A DNA stretch of 64,000 nt from the NCBI GenBank assembly GCA_041676705.1, contig JBAYRL010000001.1, positions 62,001-126,000 of the forward strand, read 5' to 3'. The notes beneath the pieces are model-generated. The model did not search any database and was not told where the DNA came from. It worked only from the letters and a program-made list of their open reading frames with translations. Positions 43,041-51,668 of the stretch are shown here, piece by piece; positions within the stretch are counted from its first letter, which is position 1, and each line of letters starts with the position of its first letter. The stretch is from Acidimicrobiia bacterium. Its GTDB lineage: Bacteria > Actinomycetota > Acidimicrobiia > Acidimicrobiales > SKKL01. The translations under genes were made by a program, and so were the position numbers.

Positions 43041-43487
43041 ATGGACCTGACCGTAAGTCTTCTTGCCCCTTGTGAGCCAAAACAGCTTTTTTATTGGGTA
43101 GGCACACTTGAGCGATACCCACAATGGTTGGGGATTGTTAGCCAGGTTGTGCCAGACCAGGGCTCTGACGGCGACCATGAAACGGCATGGTTAGTAGATA
43201 TTTCGGCCAAGGTTGGGCCCTTTACCCGCTCTAAACGGCTTCGAATGGTTCGATCTGAGTATCTGGAGAACGAGAGTGCCATCTTTGAACGAGTAGAGCT
43301 TGATGGCCGTGACCATGGTGAATGGATTCTTAAGGCTGAGGTTGAGCGCGAAGGCACAAACGGCGGCAGCCAATTGGAAATGAGCCTGACCTACAACGGT
43401 AAATTGTGGGGTGCCATGCTAGAACCGATCCTCGCGGATGAGATCGAGCGTTCACGCCAAAGGCTGCTTGATCTCGTAACACAATGA
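43041..43487 (+). CDS. SRPBCC-family protein
   Basis: A 148-residue START/polyketide-cyclase-like fold (LLAPCEPKQLFYWVGTLERYPQWLGIVSQV at the N-terminus, LEMSLTYNGKLWGAMLEPILADEIERSRQRLLDLV in the last helix). Likely binds or moves a hydrophobic ligand; nothing more specific is visible. It overlaps the alpha/beta hydrolase by four bases (ATGA), so the two probably act together. Confidence 0.85.
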   Translation: MDLTVSLLAPCEPKQLFYWVGTLERYPQWLGIVSQVVPDQGSDGDHETAWLVDISAKVGPFTRSKRLRMVRSEYLENESAIFERVELDGRDHGEWILKAEVEREGTNGGSQLEMSLTYNGKLWGAMLEPILADEIERSRQRLLDLVTQ

Positions 43488-44428
43488 CCCCGCTCGTGTC
43501 TTCTGCCCGTTTTTACACTCAACGCTTGGGAATGCTGATTCGGGGTGCTCCCTTAAGTGATCTGCATGCCTTGCCTCCAGAGATGCCGCCGGGTAATTCT
43601 TTGGTCTTGGAAGGTCGGGGCGAGGTGTTCTATCGAGACATGGCCGGACCAAGTGACCAACTGCCGTTGTTGTTGCTGCACGGCTGGCTCGCTAGTGCCG
43701 AGGTTAACTGGTTTGGAGTTTTTCCAGCCTTAGCTGGTCAGCGTCGCGTAATAGCTTTGGATCACCGAGGTCATGGGCGTGGTATTCGCTCTGGCCAACC
43801 ATTTCGCCTAATCGATTGTGCAGAAGACGCCGCCATGTTGTTACAGGCCCTGGAGATTCCCGAGGCGATTGTTGCCGGGTACTCGATGGGTGGGCCCATT
43901 GCTTTATTAATGGCACAACGCCACCCGAAAAGCGTGGCGGGACTTGTAACTATGGCGTCGGCGGCGAAGTTTAATGGGTCACTGTTTGAAGATTTGCGTT
44001 GGAGAAGTTTGCCATTGCTCGAGATCGGTGTGCGCAGTGGCCTTGAAGAGCGTCTGGTGCGTCGCTTAGCTTTTGAACTTGGCCAGACCAATGAGTCCTT
44101 GGCTGCGCACAGTACCTGGTTGGCGGCAGAACTGTCTCGTACCGATCCGGCCGCCGCTCGCGAAGCCGGCGAAGAGCTCCGCCGTTTCGATGCCACGTCG
44201 TGGCTGTCTACGCTCAATATTCCTGCTGTGGCCGCCATCACTGAGCATGATTCGCTGGTGCCGCCGGAACGTCAACGAGCTTTGGCCGAAGGCTTGGGGG
44301 CACCGATGATTGTCATCCCCGAGGCCGATCACCAGGTACCTGTACAAAACCCTGATGCTTTAGCAGCGGCCCTCAATCAAGCGGTCGCTCAAGTATCACA
44401 AATGATTCAAAATGCACGAGCGGCGTAA
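43484..44428 (+). CDS. alpha/beta-fold hydrolase
   Basis: A 314-residue hydrolase with full catalytic triad: oxyanion HGWLASAE, nucleophile in VAGYSMGGPIAL, Asp in ITEHDSLVPPERQ and His in PEADHQVPVQNP. Probably an esterase or lipase acting on a lipid-like substrate, given its SRPBCC partner. Its last 22 bases overlap the convergent ABC-ATPase gene. Confidence 0.9.
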   Translation: MTPLVSSARFYTQRLGMLIRGAPLSDLHALPPEMPPGNSLVLEGRGEVFYRDMAGPSDQLPLLLLHGWLASAEVNWFGVFPALAGQRRVIALDHRGHGRGIRSGQPFRLIDCAEDAAMLLQALEIPEAIVAGYSMGGPIALLMAQRHPKSVAGLVTMASAAKFNGSLFEDLRWRSLPLLEIGVRSGLEERLVRRLAFELGQTNESLAAHSTWLAAELSRTDPAAAREAGEELRRFDATSWLSTLNIPAVAAITEHDSLVPPERQRALAEGLGAPMIVIPEADHQVPVQNPDALAAALNQAVAQVSQMIQNARAA

Positions 44429-45204
44429 CGGCCATCGTGGTTCTCGACCTTGATATTTAGGTCGAAACAGTGGCTTAGGTTTTCAGAGTTTAAAGTCTCA
44501 CCCATCGGTCCCGCGGCTGTGATCTGGCCTTCCCTAAGCAAGAGGAGGTGGGTGAAGCCCAACGGGATTTCTTCAACGTGGTGAGTGATCAGTACCAGCG
44601 GCGGTGTATCGGGCTCGGTGGCTAAGTCCGCCAAGTCGCTTAGGAGCTCTTCTCGAGCTCCCAAATCAAGGCCGGAGGTTGGTTCGTCCAACAACAATAA
44701 ACCAGGGTCACATATTAGGCCCCGAGCTAAGAGCATACGTTGGCGTTCACCCGATGAGAGAGTACGAAATGGTTGGTTGGCCTGGGCTTCTAAGCCAAAT
44801 CTGCGTAGGGCTGCCAATGCTTTTTCATGGTCAGCGTCGCTGTAGTGGTGCCACCAAGGCTCGAGAGCCCCGTTTAGAGCGCTCATCACAGCATCTTTGG
44901 CGGTGATATCGGGTCGCAAGCTGGTGGCTACCGCTGCGCTCACCGCACCAATTCGACGGCGGTGCTGCCGTACGTCAACCCGACCTAGCTCTTCACCCAG
45001 AACAAATACCCGGCCTGATGATGGATGCAGTGTTAACGCCGCGATGCGTGCCAAGCTGGTCTTTCCAGACCCATTACGGCCGAGAATGACCCAACGTTCA
45101 TCAGTGGCCACTTGCCAGTTGATGTTTCGTAGGACCTCGGTTTGGTCAAAGCGTAGGCTTACGTTGCTGAGCTGGAGTGCAAAGCTAGACCCTGCCCGGC
45201 TCAC
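44407..45204 (-). CDS. ABC transporter ATP-binding protein (stand-alone)
   Basis: ATPase with Walker A GRNGSGKTS, signature LSSGERQR, Walker B LLLLDEPTSGLD and H-loop ITHHVEEIP. The HHVEEIP pattern is like the ModF/YlmA group, which lack their own permease. No membrane partner gene is adjacent. GTG 45204 overlaps the MarR stop by four bases (GTGA), so I use it; the longer frame to 45252 reads through marR. Confidence 0.88.
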   Translation of the reverse strand: MSRAGSSFALQLSNVSLRFDQTEVLRNINWQVATDERWVILGRNGSGKTSLARIAALTLHPSSGRVFVLGEELGRVDVRQHRRRIGAVSAAVATSLRPDITAKDAVMSALNGALEPWWHHYSDADHEKALAALRRFGLEAQANQPFRTLSSGERQRMLLARGLICDPGLLLLDEPTSGLDLGAREELLSDLADLATEPDTPPLVLITHHVEEIPLGFTHLLLLREGQITAAGPMGETLNSENLSHCFDLNIKVENHDGRYAARAF

Positions 45205-45647
45205 TGGTCGGCAAGTTTGGCGGCACGTTCCACGTTGAGCGCCTCCATCCACATCAACAAGCCAGCATAGGCGGCCTCTTGGTCGGCTTCCGACGGCATG
45301 TTTTGGGCGAGTTCAGCGAATCGTCGAGCAATTACGGCGTCGGCTTTACGAAGCACCTCTACCCCAAGCGGTGTAATGGTGTGTGAAACGCGCCGCCTAT
45401 CGGTGGCGTCAGTAGTGCGATCGGCAAGTTCACGTGCCACCAGACCATCAGCCAGCGCTGTGATACTTGGACGGCTTACACCTAGTCGCCCCGCCATCGG
45501 TGCTGCACTAGAAGAGCCCACCTCGGAAAGATAAATGAGCATTCGATACTGAGGAAGCGACAGGCTGGCCTCAGACAACACATTTTCGATGACTCGTGCT
45601 AGTCGTGCCGCGGCACGACCGGCTACAGCGTGGGAATGTTCGCTCAC
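45201..45647 (-). CDS. MarR-family transcriptional regulator
   Basis: A 148-residue winged-helix dimer: LSLPQYRMLIYLSEVG, AAPMAGRLGVSRPSITALADGLVARELADR and the wing TDATDRRRVSHTITPLGVE with the usual DxRR. It probably represses its own operon with the ABC ATPase, through the dyad just upstream. Ligand unknown. Confidence 0.9.
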   Translation of the reverse strand: MSEHSHAVAGRAAARLARVIENVLSEASLSLPQYRMLIYLSEVGSSSAAPMAGRLGVSRPSITALADGLVARELADRTTDATDRRRVSHTITPLGVEVLRKADAVIARRFAELAQNMPSEADQEAAYAGLLMWMEALNVERAAKLADQ

Positions 45648-45651
45648 AGGA

Positions 45652-45670
45652 TAGTTAGTGTGTCTAATTA
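45652..45670 (-). promoter_or_regulatory. candidate MarR operator
   Basis: TAGTTAG (45652-45658), TGTGT, CTAATTA (45664-45670): a 19-bp near-palindrome with one mismatch, four bases upstream of the marR start. Size and symmetry fit a MarR dimer. Confidence 0.5.
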
Positions 45671-45740
45671 AATGAGAATGGGCAACTCTAGGTATACAGC
45701 AAGACTAAGTGGAATATGGCGAAGGGGGACGGTGGGGGTT

Positions 45741-46508
45741 TCAAACACCCATTGCATGGTAACCACCATCGACGTGGATCATTTCGCCGGTAGTCGCAGG
45801 GAACCAGTCGGAAAACAGTGCGACAGCCGCCTTGGCCACCGCTTCGGAATTATTGGTATCCCAACCAAGCGGTGCCCGTTCGGACCAACGTTCAAACATT
45901 TCGAATCCTGGAATGGATCTTGCCGCCATCGTGCTTAGCGGTCCTGCGGCAATCATGTTCACCCGGATACCGTCTTTGCCCAGGTCGCGAGCCAAGTATC
46001 GAGAAGTTGACTCAAGGGCTGCTTTCGCCACGCCCATCCAGTCATAGACCGGCCAAGCTACTCGGGCATCAAAGGTTAGACCGATGATCGAACCTCCGCG
46101 TTCTTTCATCAGAGGGTAAGCAGCGGCCGCTAGGGCCTTATAAGAAAATGCTGAGATCTGCATGGCGACGGCCACGTCTTCCCAGTCGGTGTTCATGAAA
46201 TTGCCACCCAAGGCTGATTCAGGAGCGAAACCAATGGAGTGCAGCACCCCATCAATTGAATCCCAGCGCTTCTGTAGCTCTTGGGTCAGCTTTTCAAGAT
46301 GTTCGGGGTTCGAAACATCTAATTCCAGCACTTCTGGTGGCGTCGGTAGTTTTCGGGCGGTGCGCTGCGTAATCGACATGCCGCGGCCAAAACCGGTGAG
46401 AATAACCTCGGCACCTTCTCGTTGCGCGAGCTCGGCCACTCCGTAGGCCAAAGAAGTATCGGTAAGCACGCCGGTTATTAAGATTCGAGAGCCTTCAAGA
46501 ATTCCCAT
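45741..46508 (-). CDS. fabI: enoyl-[acyl-carrier-protein] reductase (InhA-like)
   Basis: NADH-dependent last step of each fatty-acid elongation cycle. SDR fold with ITGVLTDTSLAYGVAELAQREGAEVILTGFGR at the N-terminus, HSIGFAPESALG, catalytic Tyr-x6-Lys in FDARVAWPVYDWMGVAKAAL, and AAGPLSTMAARSIPGF. These segments read closer to mycobacterial InhA than to E. coli FabI. Length 255 is normal. An AGAATA complement (TATTCT) at 46523-46518 could be the -10 of a nearly leaderless transcript. Confidence 0.93.
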   Translation of the reverse strand: MGILEGSRILITGVLTDTSLAYGVAELAQREGAEVILTGFGRGMSITQRTARKLPTPPEVLELDVSNPEHLEKLTQELQKRWDSIDGVLHSIGFAPESALGGNFMNTDWEDVAVAMQISAFSYKALAAAAYPLMKERGGSIIGLTFDARVAWPVYDWMGVAKAALESTSRYLARDLGKDGIRVNMIAAGPLSTMAARSIPGFEMFERWSERAPLGWDTNNSEAVAKAAVALFSDWFPATTGEMIHVDGGYHAMGV

Positions 46509-46543
46509 GACGGAATGAGAATAGGCGAACTACCAGCGGCATG

Positions 46544-46560
46544 TGATGTTAAACACATCA
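46544..46560. promoter_or_regulatory. dyad TGATGT-N5-ACATCA in the fabI-npdG gap
   Basis: A perfect 6-bp inverted repeat spaced by TAAAC, 36 bases upstream of fabI and 118 upstream of npdG. Candidate regulator site for fabI. Confidence 0.4.
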
Positions 46561-46629
46561 ATTTGCCGACGACATGCTGCTAGAAGTGCTGAAACCTTTG
46601 ATCTGTCGTGATGCTTATAAAGTATCGAA

Positions 46630-46667
46630 AGTGGTCTCGGTTGGTATTAATACCAGACCGCACCACT
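46630..46667. promoter_or_regulatory. 38-bp dyad upstream of npdG
   Basis: The centre is a perfect 14-bp palindrome TGGTATTAATACCA (46642-46655); outer arms AGTGGT (46630-46635) and ACCACT (46662-46667) share the same axis. It ends 11 bases before the npdG start, so protein binding here would block that gene. Confidence 0.5.
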
Positions 46668-46678
46668 AAGGTATCCCC

Positions 46679-47335
46679 GTGCGAATAGGAGTCTTTGGAG
46701 CAACCGGACCAGCAGGAAGCGGCCTTGCCGCTCGCCTGGCTGCGTCGGGTCATGAAGTCATTATTGGGTCACGTTCAGCTGAACGGGCACAAGAGGTACG
46801 CGACGAGATTGTGGGTCAATGGCCGGAACATAACCTGGTTATCACCTCGGGCAGTAATGAGGATGCAGCCTCGGCCGAAGTGGTTGTCATTGCCACGCCT
46901 TGGGAAGGCGCCTCAGTAACTGCCGGGGCCTTAGCCCCACAATTAGCGGGCAAAATTGTTATATGTATGGCCAACGCTTTGCTGCGAGTGGGGAAAGAAT
47001 TCCAGCCCTTGGTACCCCCACGGGGTTCAGTAGCAGGCAATGTAGCCGCTGCTATTCCCGAAAGCTTTGTCGCGGCCGCGATGCATCACATCCCTGCCAA
47101 AGAGCTTGGCGACCTTAACAATCCAGTCGATGCCGATGTGCTTGTGGCCTCAGACCACGCCGACGCCTCCCGGGTTACTTCCGAGCTAATCGAGTCTATG
47201 CCGACCATGCGCGCCCTCGATGCGGGGAGCTTGGCCTTAGCAGCACCAATTGAAGCTTTCACTGCTGTGTTGCTACAACTGAATGTGAGGTATAAGACCC
47301 GCGCTGGCGTTAAGTTCACAGGGATCGAAAAGTAA
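46679..47335 (+). CDS. npdG: NADPH:F420 oxidoreductase
   Basis: Moves hydride between NADPH and coenzyme F420. Rossmann core with RIGVFGATGPAGSGLAARLA, EVIIGSRSAERA for the NADP phosphate, and VVVIATPWEGA; then VAAAMHHIPAKELGDLNNPVDADVLVASDH and an F420-contacting end (VRYKTRAGVKFTGIEK), as in archaeal and actinobacterial Fno/NpdG. Length 218 is typical. The GTG has AAGG 7 bases upstream. It implies that the cell makes F420. Confidence 0.9.
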   Translation: MRIGVFGATGPAGSGLAARLAASGHEVIIGSRSAERAQEVRDEIVGQWPEHNLVITSGSNEDAASAEVVVIATPWEGASVTAGALAPQLAGKIVICMANALLRVGKEFQPLVPPRGSVAGNVAAAIPESFVAAAMHHIPAKELGDLNNPVDADVLVASDHADASRVTSELIESMPTMRALDAGSLALAAPIEAFTAVLLQLNVRYKTRAGVKFTGIEK

Positions 47336-47343
47336 GGCACGGC

Positions 47344-48495
47344 ATGGCATATGTTGGGGGACCGATGCGTCTATACGACACGGCGAAGAGGGAAATCGTT
47401 CCTTTCGAGCCGGGCCCGGTGGTCACCATGTACACCTGCGGCATCACCCCCTACGATTCCACTCACATTGGCCACGCCGCGGTTTTTCTCACCTATGACG
47501 TGTTGCAGCGACGCTTGCGCGACCTTGGTCACGAAACTCGGTGTGTGCGAAACATTACCGACGTTGACGACTCAATTTTAGCCAAAGCACGTGAGTTGGG
47601 TGTTCACTACCTCGACCTAGCGGCGGCCGAACTAACCCGTTTTCACAATGACATGGAAGCCCTTGACATGCTTCCGGCGTGGAGTGAGCCTCGTGCCACT
47701 TCGGCCATTGCCGATATTCGCGGTTTTATCAATACGGTGATGGAAAGCGGCCATGCTTATGAAGCTGGCGGCAACGTTTACTTCGACGTTTCAACGGTGC
47801 CATCGTTTGGTCAAATCAGTCATTTACCACGTGAGGTGATGCTGGAATATGCCGCCGAACGCGGTGGCAACATTGATGACCCCAATAAACGCGATCCACT
47901 AGATTTTGTGCTTTGGCAGCGCTCGGCAGAAGGTGAACCGGCTTGGGAATCGCTCTGGGGACCGGGACGGCCAGGTTGGCATATCGAGTGTTCAGCGCTC
48001 GCAATGCGTGAGTTTGGAGCGACGGTCGATCTTCATGGTGGCGGTTCTGACTTAATTTTTCCGCATCACGAATGTGAAGCCGCTCAGTCCGAAGCTGCCA
48101 CTGGTGAGGTGTTCGTCCGTCACTGGATGCACCAATCAATGGTGCGTATGGACGGCGAAAAAATGTCGAAGTCCCTGGGCAACTTGGTCTTCGTTAGTGA
48201 TTTACGCAAAGAGTACGATCCACGCGCTATTCGGCTAGGGGTGTTGGCAAACCATTACCGTGAAGAGTGGGAATGGGACGATAACCTCATGCCCACAGCC
48301 CAGGCGCGCCTCGATCGATGGCTTGATGCAGGCTCTGGAGGTGGGGCACTGGCAGAAGTCCGCCGTGCGCTCGATCACGATCTAGACACACCGGTGGCTA
48401 TAAGAGCCATCGACCAAGCGGTGAGCGAAGGTCAAGGGGTGTCCGAGGCAGCCCTGCTCTTGGGCGTGAACCTTTTGGCCTCGGTCCAGGGCTGA
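47344..48495 (+). CDS. mshC: cysteine ligase of mycothiol synthesis (MshC-like)
   Basis: Joins cysteine to glucosaminyl-inositol in mycothiol synthesis. It is a cysteinyl-tRNA synthetase homologue. The HIGH-region reads YTCGITPYDSTHIGHA, as in MshC (CysS has CGPTVYD), and KMSKSLGN closes the active site; zinc ligands appear in the GWHIECSALAM and HGGGSDLIFPHHECE segments. At 383 residues it lacks the CysS anticodon domain. A cysteinyl-tRNA synthetase paralogue is the alternative. Start ATG 47344 (TAAGG upstream) or 47368. Confidence 0.82.
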   Translation: MAYVGGPMRLYDTAKREIVPFEPGPVVTMYTCGITPYDSTHIGHAAVFLTYDVLQRRLRDLGHETRCVRNITDVDDSILAKARELGVHYLDLAAAELTRFHNDMEALDMLPAWSEPRATSAIADIRGFINTVMESGHAYEAGGNVYFDVSTVPSFGQISHLPREVMLEYAAERGGNIDDPNKRDPLDFVLWQRSAEGEPAWESLWGPGRPGWHIECSALAMREFGATVDLHGGGSDLIFPHHECEAAQSEAATGEVFVRHWMHQSMVRMDGEKMSKSLGNLVFVSDLRKEYDPRAIRLGVLANHYREEWEWDDNLMPTAQARLDRWLDAGSGGGALAEVRRALDHDLDTPVAIRAIDQAVSEGQGVSEAALLLGVNLLASVQG

Positions 48496-48500
48496 TTGAT

Positions 48501-48533
48501 CTGAGCCCTACTAATTGAACTGAGCCCTACTAA
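48501..48533 (+). repeat. two 14-bp direct repeats before thrS
   Basis: CTGAGCCCTACTAA at 48501-48514 and again at 48520-48533, 19 bp apart, inside the 52-base gap before thrS. Cause unknown: slippage duplication or paired protein sites. Confidence 0.7.
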
Positions 48534-48547
48534 ACTAAAGGCTTATA

Positions 48548-50515
48548 ATGTCAGACCTTATTTCCATCACCTTGCCCGATGGCTCAATCCGCGAACTTCC
48601 CAGCGGGTCAACAGGGCTACAATTGGCCGAGTCGATCGGTCGGCGGTTGGCTAAAGATGCTGTCATTGCGGTGATTGATGGCACCGAGCGAGATCTAGCG
48701 TTCCAGCTGCATGACGGTGCTCAGGTATCAATAGTTACGCCCGAATCAGATCGTGGGCTGTACACCATTCGTCATTCGACGGCGCACGTGCTTGCTCAAG
48801 CTGTGCTCGATCTTTTCCCGGGGGCGACTTTCGCTATTGGTCCACCCATCGAAGATGGTTTTTACTACGATTTCCAGCTTCCTAATAACGCTACTTTTAC
48901 TCCTGATGATCTTGAACGCCTAGATGCTCGAATGCGAGAGATCATCAAAGAAAAACAGCCTTTCATCTGTGCAGAAATTGCGTCTGATGAGGCTCAGGTG
49001 GTGTTTAAGGATCATCCTTACAAGCTCCAGATTATTGAAGGCCAAGCCGACGATCCCATGTCGGCCACCGAAACGGGCCTGGTCCGCACATACGAAAATC
49101 CACCTAATTTCATCGATCTATGCCGTGGGCCCCACGTCCCCCACACCGGTCATCTCGGGCACTTCAAATTAATGCGAGTGGCGGGTGCCTACTGGCGTGG
49201 CGACGAAACCCAACCGATGTTGCAGCGAATCTATGGGACGGCCTGGGATACCAAAGCCGCTTTGCAAGCTCACTTGCATCGCTTGGAAGAAGCTGAAAAA
49301 CGAGACCATCGTAAATTAGGTGTCGAGCTTGACCTGTTCAGTTTTCCCGATGAAATCGGTTCTGGCCTGCCGGTGTTCCACCCGAAGGGTGGAGTTATTC
49401 GTCGGATAATGGAAGATTATTCTCGCCAACGCCATGAGGAAGAGGGGTACGAGTTCGTTTATACCCCGCACATCACTAAGGGCGGTTTGTTCGAGACTTC
49501 CGGACACCTCGACTTTTATGCCGAGGGCATGTTTCCACCGATGCATTTAGATGACGTCGGCGGTGAGGGCGGCACCGACTATTACCTCAAACCCATGAAC
49601 TGCCCTTTCCACGTGCTGATTTACCGCAATCGCACGCGGTCTTATCGTGAATTCCCACTCCGATTCTTCGAGTTCGGGTCGGTGTATCGATACGAAAAAT
49701 CTGGGGTGGTGCACGGTCTAACCCGTGTTCGTGGCATGACCCAAGATGACGCCCATATCTTTTGTACTCGCGAGCAGATGCGCGACGAGCTTTCGTCGCT
49801 CTTGACATTCGTCCTCGATTTACTGCGCGATTATGGGCTGACCGATTTTTACCTGGAACTTTCAACCCGAGATTCTGAAAAGTCGGTGGGTAGCGACGAA
49901 GACTGGGATGAAGCCATTGATGTCTTACATGAGGTCGGTTCAAACCGTGGTTTAGAGTTGGTGCCCGACCCTGGAGGCGCTGCTTTTTACGGACCCAAGA
50001 TTTCGGTCCAAGCTCGTGATGCCATTGGTCGCTCATGGCAGATGTCAACTATTCAGCTAGATTTCCAGACCCCAAAACGCTTTGGAATTACCTATACCGG
50101 ACCTGACGGCCAACGGCACACCCCAATCATGATCCACCGAGCACTTTTCGGATCGATTGAACGGTTCTTTGGTGTGTTAACCGAACATTATGCCGGCGCG
50201 TTCCCAGCTTGGCTGGCACCGGTGCAGGTGCGAGTGCTCGGCGTTCGAGCTGATCACGATGAGCATGCAGCGGCTTTGGTGGCTCGGTTGAAAAAGGCCG
50301 GTTTTCGCGCTGATATGTCCGAAGCTAACGAGCCTCTGGGTGCGCGTATCCGTCGCGCAAAGACAGAAAAACTGCCGTATGTGCTGGTAGTTGGTGATGA
50401 TGACGTTGCCAATGGAACGGCAGGGGTGAACCCTCGAGGTGGCGACGTGGAACGTGATGTCACTATCGAAGCTTTCGTTGAACGTCTCCGCCAAGAAGTG
50501 GATTCCCATGGCTGA
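48548..50515 (+). CDS. thrS: threonyl-tRNA synthetase
   Basis: Charges tRNA-Thr. A complete 655-residue class II enzyme: TGS domain (residues 1-62), editing domain with HSTAHVLAQA and CRGPHVPHTG, catalytic core with FHPKGGVIRRIMEDY, the zinc Cys in KPMNCPFHVLIY, RYEKSGVVHGLTRVRGMTQDDAHIF, and a C-terminal anticodon domain starting about residue 555 (PVQVRVLGVRADHDEHA). ATG at 48548. First gene of a segment ordered as in mycobacteria (thrS-HIT-pgsA-patA-pimA). Confidence 0.97.
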   Translation: MSDLISITLPDGSIRELPSGSTGLQLAESIGRRLAKDAVIAVIDGTERDLAFQLHDGAQVSIVTPESDRGLYTIRHSTAHVLAQAVLDLFPGATFAIGPPIEDGFYYDFQLPNNATFTPDDLERLDARMREIIKEKQPFICAEIASDEAQVVFKDHPYKLQIIEGQADDPMSATETGLVRTYENPPNFIDLCRGPHVPHTGHLGHFKLMRVAGAYWRGDETQPMLQRIYGTAWDTKAALQAHLHRLEEAEKRDHRKLGVELDLFSFPDEIGSGLPVFHPKGGVIRRIMEDYSRQRHEEEGYEFVYTPHITKGGLFETSGHLDFYAEGMFPPMHLDDVGGEGGTDYYLKPMNCPFHVLIYRNRTRSYREFPLRFFEFGSVYRYEKSGVVHGLTRVRGMTQDDAHIFCTREQMRDELSSLLTFVLDLLRDYGLTDFYLELSTRDSEKSVGSDEDWDEAIDVLHEVGSNRGLELVPDPGGAAFYGPKISVQARDAIGRSWQMSTIQLDFQTPKRFGITYTGPDGQRHTPIMIHRALFGSIERFFGVLTEHYAGAFPAWLAPVQVRVLGVRADHDEHAAALVARLKKAGFRADMSEANEPLGARIRRAKTEKLPYVLVVGDDDVANGTAGVNPRGGDVERDVTIEAFVERLRQEVDSHG

Positions 50516-50533
50516 AACTAATTGGGGCTCGCC

Positions 50534-51046
50534 TTGTCTTTAGAGCGAATTTGGGCTGGCTGGCGCTTTGGGTACATCACGGCCTCAGAAGAACCCAATC
50601 CGGCGCTTGAGACCACCGAGGGTACCCTTTTTGAACGAATTCTAAATAGCGGTATGTCGGATGAGGAGTGTTTCATCGTGCACCGTGGCCAGTATGCCTC
50701 GGTGCTCTTAAACGCTTATCCTTACACCAGTGGTCACGTGATGGTGTTACCCAATCGTGCGGTGGCCGAACTTGAAGAGTTGAGCTCAGACGAGCACGAA
50801 GAGCTTTGGCGCTTCGTGACTCAAGCCACCGTCACGATCAAAGCCACTTACCAACCTCACGGTGTGAATGTTGGCATCAATATGGGTCATGGTGCAGGTG
50901 CTGGTGTGCCTGATCACCTCCATGTCCACGTGCTGCCACGGTGGCATGGTGACACTAATTTCATGACCAGCATTGCCGATGCCCGCGTCTTGCCCGAGCC
51001 GTTAGGCGAAACTTGGCACAGACTTCGTACAGCGTGGCCTAATTGA
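50534..51046 (+). CDS. HIT-family nucleotide phosphorylase/hydrolase
   Basis: Histidine-triad protein similar to the diadenosine-polyphosphate enzymes encoded between thrS and pgsA in mycobacteria. The triad is HLHVHVLPRWHGD near residue 130; LLNAYPYTSGHVMVLPNRAV and VNVGINMGHGAGAG are also typical. TTG 50534 gives the family start SLERIWAGWRFGYI; an earlier in-frame TTG at 50522 is less likely. Follows thrS by 18 bases. Confidence 0.9.
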   Translation: MSLERIWAGWRFGYITASEEPNPALETTEGTLFERILNSGMSDEECFIVHRGQYASVLLNAYPYTSGHVMVLPNRAVAELEELSSDEHEELWRFVTQATVTIKATYQPHGVNVGINMGHGAGAGVPDHLHVHVLPRWHGDTNFMTSIADARVLPEPLGETWHRLRTAWPN

Positions 51047-51088
51047 GTCTCCTCGGCGGCCCGACAAACTACCTAGGTGGAGAAACCC

Positions 51089-51619
51089 ATGAGCGATGAA
51101 GCATATGAAAACGGGGAATCAAGCGACGCAGACAGCCACGTCGGTGACGAACTGCCCGACGATCTGATTCCTTCCGCTTATGTCGGGCCATATGTCTTTC
51201 CGAACAACAATCGCCGCCGGATTCCCGGGGTGGTTTACGTAGTTGCCGGTCTTGTTTGTTTGGCGCTGTGGCTCTTTGTCGCCGATGACGCGGTGCTCAT
51301 AAATGGCGGGTTCATCTTTGGTGGGGTCTTGTTGGTCCTGATCGGTCTTTACCACCTGGTAGCCGGTTGGAACCTGGATGTTGATGAGGGCGACGCCTTG
51401 GTTGCGGCCATTATGGCGGTTGGCTTTCCAGTCGGCCACGCCTCGGCACAGTTGGGCTGGCGAGGCCCTCTAAGTCGGCCCACGTGGCGAATTTTGGTTT
51501 ACTCCAATGAACCCCAACCGGAACATCGTGGCTTGGTTTTTGTAGACGGCGTGAACGGTGCGGTCATCGAACATTTCACTGAAGCCAATCCTGAGGATTG
51601 GTCGGTGTACCAACAATGA
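51089..51619 (+). CDS. membrane protein of unknown function in the PIM cluster
   Basis: About 176 residues: an acidic N-terminus, two membrane helices (about residues 46-66 and 73-95; GVVYVVAGLVCLALWLFVA and IFGGVLLVLIGLYHLVAGW) and a C-terminal domain (TWRILVYSNEPQPEHRGLVFVDGVNGAVIEHF). ATG 51089 has GGAG six bases upstream, better than GTG 51077. No family recognised. It lies between the HIT and pgsA genes and may serve lipid synthesis at the membrane. Confidence 0.8.
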   Translation: MSDEAYENGESSDADSHVGDELPDDLIPSAYVGPYVFPNNNRRRIPGVVYVVAGLVCLALWLFVADDAVLINGGFIFGGVLLVLIGLYHLVAGWNLDVDEGDALVAAIMAVGFPVGHASAQLGWRGPLSRPTWRILVYSNEPQPEHRGLVFVDGVNGAVIEHFTEANPEDWSVYQQ

Positions 51620-51668
51620 GCTCCAGCGCTGGTATTATTTCTCGTGTCTCAACCAGAGGAGCTGGTTA

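Noticed and set aside
47344..48495. Calling this gene cysteinyl-tRNA synthetase (cysS)
   Set aside because: The ITPYD-STHIGHA segment and the short length without an anticodon domain fit MshC better, though a tRNA synthetase paralogue is not fully excluded.
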